64,000 nucleotides of DNA from Zygnema circumcarinatum. Taxonomy: Eukaryota > Streptophyta > Zygnematophyceae > Zygnematales > Zygnemataceae. Each line of letters begins with the position of its first letter. Position 1 is the stretch's first letter. Made by a program: the position numbers and the translations under genes. The stretch spans positions 290,479-354,478 of the forward strand of contig CM074819.1 in assembly GCA_037447605.1 (NCBI GenBank), in the 5' to 3' direction. Under the pieces are notes generated by a model, which saw only the letters and a list, made by a program, of their open reading frames with translations, made no database searches and was not told the origin of the DNA. This document shows, piece by piece, positions 11,074 through 22,700 of this stretch.

Positions 11074-14000
11074 GTTATTGCAACGTCATGCGAGATAAAA
11101 AGTTTACTGGGCGTGATTTGCCTCGAGGGCTTGTTCAAACAAAAGATACGGCAGCATGTTGTGTAGCATGCAGGCAGCGCAAGGAGTGTCGAGCATTTGT
11201 ATTTGAAACCAAGGCCCGTTTATGTACCCTCAAGTCTGTGCCAGATTTCAAAAAATTATTCGAAGAAAAGGGCTTCATGACAGGGGCAATTGGTGAGTTA
11301 CATCCTGTTTTTAAACCATAACTAGAATCTTCGTCAGTAATATATCCAATGTTTTCCTGAAAACGACTGTTTATGAAATACACACCTACGCACACAGATG
11401 TTGGCGGGTTTGGCTGTCGATGGAAGATTGTTCAATGCAACAAAAAAAAAAACATGCGAGTCTAGTCATATGTTTCCTGCAGAAGATGGTTCTCATTCAG
11501 GGCAAGTTGAATGGCTTGGAGGATGACTGAACTTTCTCCTTCTCGTTCCCGTTTTCTACCTTGCTTCCCTTTCTGTTCTCCTTTTCCCAATCTCTGCTTC
11601 CACTTCTTTTTCCTTCTCGCCTTCTATTCTGCGACACGAAAGCCTCCCCTTTCCCATCGTGAGAAACCTGCCTCTCTCTGTGTCCTTGAACCCGTTTTTT
11701 GACTTCACCTGCCGCTCTGTTCCCTCGTCTGTTTCTCTGACTTCACTTGGACCCGCTTCCTGTGTTCTTCAGGGTATTGCAGGTTTCGCCGAGGCGCGGA
11801 GTATGCCGGCGATGTCCTCGGCACTGTGAAGGCGACCAATCAGCACGACTGCTGCGCGCAGTGCAAGTCGCGGACCGGCTGCGTAGGGTTCACCTTCGTG
11901 CAGGGGTCTCGCTCGTGCACTCTCAAATCTACAGTTGGACCAGTGGTGATGAAGACATTCGGGAACAGATCTATATTTGGGGGAGTAGCAGGTGATACAA
12001 ACGAGCCCCCCTCTTTTTGGCATTAGTTTACTGGGCCAGCTTTTACTGTGTTTTGGGACAAAGGGTTGGTAGCAAATGGAAACTGTTTTTTCCTGACAAG
12101 GGTTCTCGCGCTTGAAGGGAATTGTTGTTTTCTCCCCTCACTTGGGTTTTCTGGGAACTGTTCGCTTGCAATGGGAGTGTGTTCTCAGAGTATGAGCGAG
12201 ATTTTGAACGAGCTCGGGAATGGAATGATACTACTGCCCGCCTCGATTATTGGTGGAGGAGACTTGAAAGAGATGGAGTGGCAACCGTCACACCCGAATT
12301 TCGGGAAACTTTGCAACTTCAAAAGTTTGTGCCATCTGGGCACACGCTGCACTTGTTTGTCCGCTACAGGTACTTCCACTACACAGGTCGTGGTCCAATT
12401 GCTAATCTTGTTTAACCCACCCCTTGCTGTGTTGTCAGTAATTTGGAAGTAAGAAAACCTGGTTGAGAACATGTGAGAATGCTGTGACTTTATTGACTTG
12501 TTTGAGTTCGGTTAACTCCACTTGATCCCGATGAAAGGTTTTTTTTCTGAGTCAGCGAAACTTTGCCGACCAATAATTTAATGATCTGGCGTTTATAATT
12601 AGCAATTTTTTGTCAGTACATTCCGCTACATTTTCCCGGACTTGCAGTCAGTTCCAGTTGACTCGAGTTCCTGAAGCTTTCTCGAAGGCAACAATAACCC
12701 TTATGCTTAGCCTGACACTAAGTGTGCCCTTCTTGCTTGCAGTGCTTATCGAGATTCATTGAATTCTTTCTATATTGTTGGGCTGGGAGCAAACAAGTTG
12801 ATGGAAAAAATTGGAAAGCCGGTTACCAACTGTGCATGGTTACCGGGGAAGATAGACGACATCCTTACACTGGGCAACCTATAGTGAGTAAGCTGGTTTC
12901 CAGTTCTCTTCGTTTTAAGGTTGCCATCCACTGTTGGGAAAAGCATCTGTAAAGACTCCGCTACAGTCGATGTAAATCAGCTTTGCGATGAACGCCTTGA
13001 AATGCCTTAGTTCCTACCGCTTGTGCCCCCCGTGGTTTCTCGGAGAAGGCTTGCGCTTCAAAGTCATTTGCTATGGTGAACGATATGAACTGAAATCTAA
13101 AGAAGAACTATTTTCGTCTGTACTAGGAGTTGTTCTGAGGGTGCAACTGCCAGTAATGACATCAAAGGCTAATCAGGCTCGATCCCATGACGTGTTCCTT
13201 TCGCAGTTCGTCCCCGCGCCTTGCGGTTACCTCGAAAGTGCTCATTCTGAAAGGCCACAGGAGAGACATCATGGAGACGGACTACCAGACTCTGGTAGTG
13301 AAGTGCACTTTTCTTGAGCCTGTTGGGGACATTCGCGGAGGCACCCTCTTCTTAAAGGTTCCCACTCACAAATGTGAGTTTTTGGAGACATCCTGTCACG
13401 ATGACCTTTTCAAGTTAATGGTTGCTAACTGAGATTCAGGATGATAAGGGGTTAGTACGTAAAGGCTCAAGAAGAGTGTGAGGATTGGATAGGATGGTTT
13501 AAAAAATCTCAGTGCAAATCAACTTGGGAAGTTTGGCGCGTTTTAAGCAACTGGAAAGATTGACTTTTGCCTTCATGATGAACTCCATTCAATAGGCTTT
13601 GAAAAACCCTGTTGATGGGTTGGTAGCTTGCCCCATTTGGCCCTGAGAAAATCGATGAACCTTCGCCCGACCCCAAACTATCCCTTTTTTTGTGCTGCTA
13701 TTCGTCTTTGCAGTGGACGACGATGCTGGAATCCCAGAAGAGGCGGAAATGGTCCCTGTGCTTCACGAGTCTTCGCTTGACGAGAATCTTTTCCGACCAC
13801 CCGTTGTAGGCGAAGAGCCACAATACCAATATCAACACATAATGTGTGGAGAACCGCTACGGAATGATGTGAATGCGTCCAATATTCGGGAGTGGGTCTT
13901 TTGGTACAAGGCGTTGTTCATGAACGACGTGCATTTTTTTATTTATTTGCCTGAAGAGATTACTGGTGAATTAGCCGATGTTCTTCAACATTTCGTCCAT

Positions 14001-14930
14001 CGGAAGTTGATGACATTGATCGACATCCGCGAGCAGGTTTCTTATGAAGGGTGGTACTACAACCAGGCGCTGTTTCTGAACGATTGCATTCATCGGTCGC
14101 GACACCGAGCAGAGTAAGTGATTACTTCTGACTGCTTTCAGAGCAGTACATCGATTTGGGTTGCGTTTTCCCTTAGCACTCCTGCTATAACATGTGGATT
14201 CCTTTTCTTTTTTTCGATGAATGAGTGGCTGGATGTTCTGTGAGACAGGTTTTTTCAACCCATTGCAAAAGTTGACTGTTTTTTTTTTATGCGTTGCAAT
14301 TGCAGGTGGGCTTTCAATTTTGACTACGACGAATTCGTGTATGTTTGGCAAAAAGGTGTCACAATCAAAGACGTGCTGCACAAGTACAAGGACAAACCCT
14401 ACTTGTCGGTGGGATGCTGGGACTACTCCGCAGGGCTGTGCATTCCGAAGGAGCGGGAGGGCCAATGGCAGATTGAACGCATGGTGTTCCGGAAGGAGAA
14501 GAAGAACTGCACGCGGGCACGCTGTTCCATGCACTCCGATCGCAGGAAATGGGCGGCGAATCTCAAGATGACCCTTGTGGTGAACATCCACTTTGTGTAT
14601 GTGTTTGAGTCCCCTGTGGCCGGTCTTGTTCTGGACGACCATTTGGCATACATCAGGTGGTATTCGCCGATCAACTCAACAATAGGAGGCGTAGTTTTAG
14701 ACGAGAACGTGCTATTTATGGCGCACTACCGAGGGCTGTGGAGAAACCAATGCAACGTTGTTGTCCGCCCAAGTTTCACCGCAAAATACGACCGATATGA
14801 TCAGGATCTGGGCCTTGTGAGCCGGAAGTGGGACGGCGTGGAGAAGTACAAGATGGACCTGTCCGTGGCCCGGGTGGCGGGGCAGCTAGTGCAAGAGAAC
14901 CACTGGGAGCACGTAGGCACCGAAGCGTAG
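11074..14930 (+). CDS. Two PAN/Apple domains fused to GT92 (GALS-like beta-1,4-galactan synthase type)
   Basis: Seven phase-consistent exons: 11074-11292, 11773-11991, 12189-12369, 12743-12883, 13207-13373, 13714-14113 and 14306-14930 (stop TAG), about 650 codons. Exons 1 and 2 each encode a PAN/Apple-like module with paired cysteines (TAACCVACRQRKECRAF; HDCCAQCKSRTGC). The next three exons match the N-terminal region of plant GALS (SFYIVGLGANKL; VVKCTF). The GT92 core follows: QYQHIMCGEPL, IREWVFWYKALF, GWYYNQALFLNDCIHR and the metal/nucleotide-binding-type FDYDEFVYV. GALS enzymes add beta-1,4-galactose to pectic galactan in the Golgi. PAN domains bind protein or carbohydrate and are not part of land-plant GALS. 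The start codon and membrane anchor were not located; they must lie upstream of 11074. GT92 assignment is strong; galactan as product is inferred. Confidence 0.85.
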
Positions 14931-16725
14931 GGTTGTGTGGGCGAGCGGTAGAAGGGAGGGGGGAGGGAAGGTTCAGGATGTACTTTTGACTTGGCCCGAG
15001 CATTCAACGCACGCTCTGACGGGAGCAGTGCGGCGCGCTCCTGCTTCGGGAAGCTGTGCGGCTAAACGGGGGTGGCAGCACTGTGGGAGTGTGCGCAGGA
15101 CAGGACAGGACAGGACAGGGTGGGGGCCTGACAGGGCCTGTCAGCAGAAAGTCGCGACTACGGAATGAGGAGGATGGCGCGGGTTGCATGCATGCATGCA
15201 CGTGCGAGCATAATGGCGTAGAAACGTAGAGCTAGGATGTGTACGGAACGAGGCTAGACTAGGCTATTATCTCCATTGACAGAGACTGCAGGCTCACCTC
15301 TAGAAGCTGCTTGAAGTCACGTCGAGCTGCGGCCCCGCAGGAATAGGAGAGTGTCTCTGGTCGACTCCATTTGCAAGCGATTTTTTTTTTGTGGTTTTCG
15401 TCTTTTTGCCTGCGGCGTGTTGCTGGTCAACCTTGCGTTTTGCTGTTTCTGTCGTGGCGCGCACAAGGCGGCACTGAATTGCGAATGCGGCAGGCAGGCA
15501 GGCAGGGTGCCAGCCATGATGATGATGATCAGCTCTTTGGGGCTCTCGCTGACCTCTTCTGTTTGGTCCGCGCTGAAGTTGCGCTTGTTCGCGCTGCCCG
15601 CGGCCGACTTCGCGTCCGTCCTATGGAGCGAGGGAGCGGGTCGCGCAGGTCACGCTGGCTTCGACTTTGTTTCTCAGAGCGAGCAGTGCGAAACGGAGCG
15701 GGGACGCGAGCGAGCGAGCAGGCCGCCTCACCACCTCAACAGCCGCGGGGCTCTCCCTCCCTCCCTCCCTCCGCGCGATTTGATGTGATGTGCCGCACAT
15801 CGATCTGCGACCTTCGCGGGTGCTTGGAGGGAGGGAGGGAGGGAGGGAGGGAGGGAGGGAGGGCTTGAAGCGGTGTTGAGCCGAGGCGTAGCGTTCCGCT
15901 CCGAGCTTTGTTCTTTTGTGCTTAGGTCCTTCGCGGGCAGTTGTCCCTCGTGGTTCCCCGTGCTGACTTTGTGATGGCCTCTCGCGATGACGTGAGATCA
16001 GCGGCCGATCCATCCGCCGCGGGCCGTCGGTGGATCCCTCATGAAAAGGCGCTTCTTGGATCCACTTCCGGCCGTACAATTCCACTTCTTCCTGGCCGGC
16101 GGTGGATCCCACATGACGAGGCGCTGGGCGGACCCACCGCCGGCCGTACAAGTCCACCTCCTTCGGGCCCCCCGCTCGCCAAGAACTACAGTACAGTAAC
16201 GTCTAACGGCCGTCGGTCGTACGGGTGCTCGTACGGCTGTTCGTACAGTACATCTGCGTGGAAAACGTCGGGCGCGCGCAGACGTACGGACAACGACGAG
16301 GCCAAGGGCCGCTCGCACGCACGCACGGGACAGGACCGACCGGGCGGGCGGCCGGGCGGGTGGGCGGGCCTGCCTCTGAGCCTGAGTCTGAGCGTGAGCC
16401 TGAGCGCGTGCAAGTGGTTGTGGTGGTGGTGGTGGTGGTGGTGGTGGTGGCGGTGGAGGAGGAGGAGGTTCATGGCCGGGTGGATGATGGACAGGGGCTG
16501 CTGTTGCGGCAGGAGGAAGCTCAGGCTCTCGCGCCCTCTTGCGCTGTGAACAATGCGGGCGAGCCGAGCGAGCGATGGCGGAGAGAGCAGCGGCGGAGCA
16601 AATGCGGCAATGGCAGCGGGCGGAGAGACGCCAGCTGACTCGTTATTAGGGCTCTCGAGGCTCCTCCGGTGAGGGAGGTGGAGGAGGGAAGGCTGGAGGG
16701 GAAGGAAGGAGGAAGGGAGGGGCAG
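14931..16725. other. Intergenic GC-rich DNA with tandem repeats
   Basis: No coding signal. It holds a GGACA tandem (15097-15119), a (GGGA)n array (15824-15864), a 72-bp tandem duplication (16022-16165) and a (TGG)n array (16412-16460). It probably includes the EXO70 promoter and 5' UTR. Confidence 0.5.
16022..16165. repeat. 72-bp tandem duplication
   Basis: Units 16022-16093 and 16094-16165 are clearly related (GTGGATCC, CGGCCGTACAA and TCCAC motifs at the same offsets) but diverged by several substitutions. Confidence 0.8.
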
Positions 16726-19700
16726 ATGGCGATGATCGACGCGGAGAGGGACGAGGAAGATGTGGGAGACGAGGAAGCATCGCTGCACGGCGCCGAGAGT
16801 CGCAGCACGGAACCAGAGGTAGGCGTTGATGCTGTGGAGGGAGGCAGAGTGAGAGAGGAAGAAGGGGTAGGAGGGAAAGGAGGGCGAGGAGAGGGGGTGA
16901 AATTGTAAAGGGAGACAGGAGGGCGAGAACAAAATGAGAGGGTAAAAAAGGTAGAGAGAAGGGAAGGAGAGGGACGGAAGGGAGGGGAAGGAAAGCAGAG
17001 AGAATGGAAAAAAAAAGTAAAAGCGAAGTGGATGAGAGGAGCGAGAACGACGAGGGAGTGGCTGAGAAGGGGAGGAAGTGCAGATAGTTGGGGGAGAGTT
17101 GCGTTGGCAGGAGTACATTGAAAGGGAAATGAGACGAAGAGAGACTCTGGGAGGGTGTTAATTCGATTAATGAAAAGGAAGCATTCTAGTGGGGGTTGGG
17201 CGAGGGATGAAAGGTGCTGGAACGAAGTGTGGGACGAGAATTAAATGGAGGTGGGGCCGGCCGCGGGAAGGAAAAGTGATGGAAAAGGAGATGGAGAAGC
17301 AGAAGCATGGGGACGAGGAGAGGTGGTTGGTTGGTTGGAAGAGAAATATACAGCCGGGAGCGAGCGAGCAACAGAAATAAGGAGCGGAAAGGTTGCAGGA
17401 CGATGGAGAGAGGAGGAAGAGGGGGAGGAGGCAGGCAGGAAGCACGGAAACAGGGTACGAGAGGAAGAGGAAGTGATTGGCTTGATTGGGAGGTCGGCGG
17501 GAGGAGAGGAGCAGAGAGGAGGGCGAAATTGGATGGAATATTGGGGATGGAGATGACGAGAGGTGGAGGACGAAAGGACAGTTTTGGAAGGCACGAAGAG
17601 AGGTTAAGATGAAAGAAAAACAGAAAAAGTAAAGAGTTTTGAGGATGCAAGGGAGACAAAATGGGAGGATAAGGACGAGAAAAGGATGCAAGAATGAGGG
17701 AGAGGAAAGGAGGGAGAAGAACGAAGGAAGAGAGCGGAAGTGGAGGGAGGGAGCAATTTACAGAGGGGAGTGGACGAAGGCAAGGAATGGAGGGGATGGC
17801 TGTGATTTTTCGATGCAAGAGAGGGGTTACTGTGTGTAGCCCGCCGGCATTTTGGTTGTTACCCTTTAGTTGACTTAACCAGCACAAATCTGTGCTTTTT
17901 TGTTTCGACATGTAGGTAGTACAAATAGAGAGGGCATTGGCAAAGTCAGGTTTCAATGGCAGGAGACCTGGTTTTTCACCTACTCATACTTCTTTTATTG
18001 ATGATGTATCACTTTAGCGTGCGAAAGCAGCACAACCTTGCTAGAGACGAAGCTTCTTATAAGCTGTTTGAAGGTGCTCTTTTGATATTGGTAGCATTGT
18101 ACTAACAGTCCGTCTCTAATTTTTGTCCCACATGATCAGGACTCACCATGGGATGAACAAGAGGAGCACGACGTTTTGGATGCCCTTCATATGGTTCAAA
18201 TGGTTAGTTTTTTCTGAGCAGTAGCCGGTCTCGCATTCTCCATGTTCAGATCGAGACTCCTTTAGGGAGAAGCATATCGCTACACAGCGTCTGACTGCCA
18301 TGCATTGCTTTGCTGTTGCAGTCCAAGGCTACGATTGCGGTGGGCCCAAGATGGAACCTTGATGGCTTCCTCGAAACCATGAGCAAGTTGTCACTAGCCC
18401 ATGAAACGTTGGCAAAATATCAGAGTGCGGAGGGGGTAGAGATCGCCAAGACGCAGTTAGAAGTAGGACTCGCCAGTCTGGAGGAGGAGTTTGAAGATGC
18501 TCTTCGGAAACATAGGTGAGCCGAGAGGCGTGTGTTTCAGTGAACTTGCATGTCACAACATGGGTGAAAATGCATCTTTGCGGGGGTGGACTTTGTTCAC
18601 CCCCCGTTTTTGTTTTCTTCCTGCTTATTTACACCAATGATTGGGCCGCTGCTCCTGCAGCAAACCCTTACATTACGAGCAGATGCAAGAGTTGGCCAAG
18701 TTGGACGGTGCTGCTATAATGGACATTGGCTCGTGTCCCCCCCCCGCCTCGCCGGCCTCCTCTGAAGACGCGAGTGTTTCCACTCCCACAAGGAGTGCTC
18801 TTCTAGAATGGCTTCCAGCAAATGCAGTGCCGTACCTCCATAGAATGGTGGCAGAAATGCATAAAAGGGGGGCGGGAAAACGCTGCATTGATTCGTACAA
18901 GTGAGGCCCTCACTCTTCCTTCTTCCTGTTCTGTGCTCCTCTTTCGGCTCCATTCTCAATTCTATTCAATTCGTGTTGTCAGAGCTGTCATGAGTTTTAA
19001 GGTTTTGGACCATTGCAGCATCGGCGTCTTTATTCCATTCATTTCCATTGCGGCTATGGGTTATTCTTGTTCTGTTTCGCAGACGAGTGAGGGCTTCTGC
19101 TTTAAAGCAGTGCATGGTAAATATGAACTTGAAGTTGCCGCCTGCTGCGGAGCTTGAGGAAGGACAGTGGCCCGAGGTGGAAGTGCTGATGAAGACGTGG
19201 ATGCGCAACACAAACATTTTGGTAATTCTTCATTGTAGATTTCAATTTAAGCTGCCGAACAAAGTACTTTATTAGTGCTGGGCACCCTTTTCTCCTCTAT
19301 TTTCTCTAATAAATCATGCTCATATGCCTGTTCTTGAGGACGTCAATCTCCAGGTGAAGGTTCTGCTAGGAGGCGAAGCTGCATTGCTCAGACAAGTCCT
19401 GGAGGGACTCTGCGATGACCTGAGGGGTCCCTTGAGGGACCTCTGCGAGCAGGCCCACGTTTTGGAGTTTCTCCTTCTCTTGCTCCGAAGTGCGAGATTG
19501 ATCGCGAGAGGCCGAAAACTCCCTGAACGGATTTTTGCGTTGTTGGACATGTACACCGTTATTCGCAAAGTGGAGTCAAGGGTACGGACATGCCGCTCCC
19601 AGTTAGGCAGTGCAGCGCTTTGTCTGGACATAACTTTCCGTTCCTTCCTTTTTTTTAAAGCAAGGGGCAGCATGCACCTTTTTGTCAGTTGGCTATGTTC

Positions 19701-22700
19701 TAAGCTGCTGTTCGTGGCTTTGCTCTTTCCCAGATATTTCTGATCGCGGGGGAGTCGGGGAATTCGGAAGTGAGAGACTTATTGTTAAAGATGCCGTTGA
19801 CTTTATCGGAGGCAGCGTCTGCCACGTTTTCCGGATTTCGGCAAATATTGGACGACAGCTATGTGGCGAGTGCCCCTCGCCAGACCCCTTTCATCAGGTC
19901 CATCTTCGAACGCATCCGTTGAAAAAACTCTATTCTCCGCGTATTCTCATGTGTTTCTATGTATGAATGGTAGGTTTTGAAGCATAGCAGATTTGTAAGG
20001 CTTCGAATGAGCCTTGTCTCTTTCTCCTTTACTTCGCCTCACAATCTTTGTTTTTCCTCCCTTTATATCCCGCATTTTTCCTCCCTTCCCCTTTCTCCTC
20101 CCTCCCTCCCTCTTACAGAATGAGCTTGGCATTTGCCTCTTTGATTTCTGCTCACGTTTTCTGAGCTTGAAATTGTCGCGGAAACTGTTTTTTGTATGGC
20201 TAATTTATGTTTTGAGATCCTGTCCGTGGTTGCAGATTTCCCTGGAGGGCTCAAGTTTCAGAAGCGGAAGAAGTGCTGCCCCCTGATGGCAGTGTGCATG
20301 CGACGACGAGCTATGTGGTAAATTATGTGAAGCCGTTCCTTTGCAGGTCAGCTCCTCACCTTCGCCCTTCCCTGCTTTTCAAGAATGCAGTTCCTGCACA
20401 TGCGTCGTCAGGAGACGACGAGGGTTCGCAGATGCCTCCAAATACCCATCCACTCGTGTGGATTGATGAAAGTATTTTGGCGATGTGGGGAATGTGGTGT
20501 TGGCAGAGGTCGAGGACGAGACCATGGAGCCCTTCTGGAGGAGCTGCTCAGCATTGAGGCTGCGAAGAGAGAGGGAGAGAGAGAGGGAGAGGGAGAGGGC
20601 GAGGGAGAAGGAGAGGGAGAGGGAGAGGGAAAGGGAGAGGGAGAGGGAGTGCGAGAGGGAGAGGAGGTGCGGTCCCTTGTGAGCGGCGAGTGCGGTGCGC
20701 TGCTGGGCGCGTTGGGGCGGTGCTTGGAGAGGTTGGCGAGGGGGAGTCAGGACGCGGCGCTGAGGGAACTCTTCCTCATGAACAACTGCAACTACGTGCA
20801 GCATGCCATGTGCGTGCCGCTTGCATGGGGTGGAGGGAGAGGGAGAGAGGAGAGGAGAGAGAAGAGAGGAGAGAGGGGAGGGAGGGAGAGAGGAGAGAGG
20901 AGAGAGAGAGAGAGAGGAGAGAGAGAGAGGAGAGAGGAGAGAGGCGAGGGAGAGAGGAGAGAGGAGAGAGGGAGAGAGAGAGAGAGAGAGAGGAGAAGAA
21001 GCAGAGGAGAGGAGGAGAGGGAGAGACAGGAAAGGGAGAGGAGAGAGGAGAGAAAGAGGAGAGAGGAGAGAGGAGAGAGGAGAGAGGAGAGAGGGAGAGA
21101 GGGAGAGAGAGAGAGAGAGAGGAGAGAGGAGAGAGGAGAGAGGAGAGAGGAGAGAGGAGAGAGGGAGAGAGGGAGAGAGGAGAGAGGAGAGAGGAGAGAG
21201 AGAGAGGAGAGAGGAGAGAGGAGAGAGGAGAGAGAGAGAGAGGAGAGAGGAGAGAGGCGAGAGGAGAGAGGAGAGAGGAGAGAGGAGAGAGGAGAGAGGA
21301 GAGAGGAGAGGAGAGAGGAGAGAGGAGAGAGGAGAGAGGAGAGAGGAGAGAGGAGAGAGGAGAGAGGAGAGAGGAGAGAGGAGAGAGGAGAGGAGGAAAG
21401 AGAGGGAGAGAGGAGAGGAGAGAGGAGAGAGGAGAGAGGAGAGAGGAGAGAGGAGGAGGAGGAGAGGAGAGAGGGAGGAGAGAGAGAGGAGGAGAGGAGA
21501 GAGGAGAGGAGAGAGAGAGAGGAGAGAGGAGAGAGGAGAGAGGAGAGAGGGAGAGAGGAGAGGAGGAGAGAGGAGAGAGGAGAGAGGCGAGAGGAGAGAG
21601 GAGAGAGGGAGAGAGGAGAGAGGAGAGAGGAGAGAGGAGAGGAGAGAGAGGAGAGAGGAGAGAGAGAGAGGAGAGAGGAGAGAGGAGAGAGGAGAGAGGA
21701 GAGAGGAGAGAGGAGAGAGGAGAGAGGAGAGAGAGGAGAGAGGAGAGAGGAGAGAGGAGGAGAGGAGAGAGGAGAGAGGAGAGAGGAGAGAGGAGAGAGG
21801 AGAGAGGAGAGAGGAGAGAGGAGGAGAGAGAGAGGGAGAGAGGAGAGGAGAGAGGAGAGAGGGAGAGAGGAGAGAGGAGAGAGAGAGAGGAGAGAGGAGA
21901 GAGGAGAGAGGAGAGAGGAGAGAGGAGAGAGGAGAGAGGGAGAGAGGAGAGAGGAGAGAGGAGAGAGGAGAGAGGAGAGAGGAGAGAGGGAGAGAGAGGA
22001 GAGAGGAGAGAGGGAGAGAGAGAGAGGAGAGAGGAGAGAGGAAAGAGGAGAGAGGAGAAGGGGAGGGAGTGGAAGAGGGAGGAATGTCAGCAGATTTCTG
22101 AAGGAAGGTGGATTCCTGCCTTGTTCTTGCGCAAGGGCAGGGCTGAAGCAGGCGCTTCGCATGTTCTTCGATCGAAATGGGAGTCGGGCGAGGTGGTAGA
22201 GGAGCATGCAATTCTCTTTAGGAAAGCGGCGTTAGGCAAGGTGCGTCGCAGGGTCCGCCTTCTGCCTGTGGTCTCTCCCTTCGGATCTCTGTTACTCCTC
22301 TCCCCGACCACGTTCTCCCTCCTTTATTCTTTGCTTTCCTCTCTCTCCAACAAGCTCTGCAATACTACCTGTCCTCTTTCATTACCGCTCCCTCTCGTAA
22401 TGACTCTCTCTCCACCGCTTTCGCTCCCTTCCTCCCTCCCTCCCTTCCTCCCTCCCTCCTTCCCTCCCTCCCTCCCTCCCTCCGTCCCTCTTTCGCATTC
22501 TCATTTCTTCTCGTGATATGAGCAAAGGAGAGGACCCCCAGGCCGTAGGGAAGTCTGTTTGTGTTTCGTGACTCGGGTGAAGTTTGAGCGCGGGACGCAG
22601 CAGGTGACCGCCATCCTCACGGACTCGCAGCAGAGTCTGCTCTCGGGCCTTTCGGACGTCAGGCAGGACTGCAAAAAAAGGTGATCCAGGATTTCACCTG

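Noticed and set aside
15621-17118. Long minus-strand frames over 15.6-17.1 kb (up to 310 codons)
   Set aside because: Built from GGGA/TGG arrays and poly-purine DNA; no family resemblance and no phase-compatible exon set.
20385-22516. Open frames of 430-610 codons on both strands made of Glu-Arg-Gly or Leu-Ser-Pro
   Set aside because: They are produced by the GGAGAGA tract, are open in several frames at once and replace EXO70 coding only over the intron. Only 20507-20813 and 22094-22240 show EXO70 similarity.
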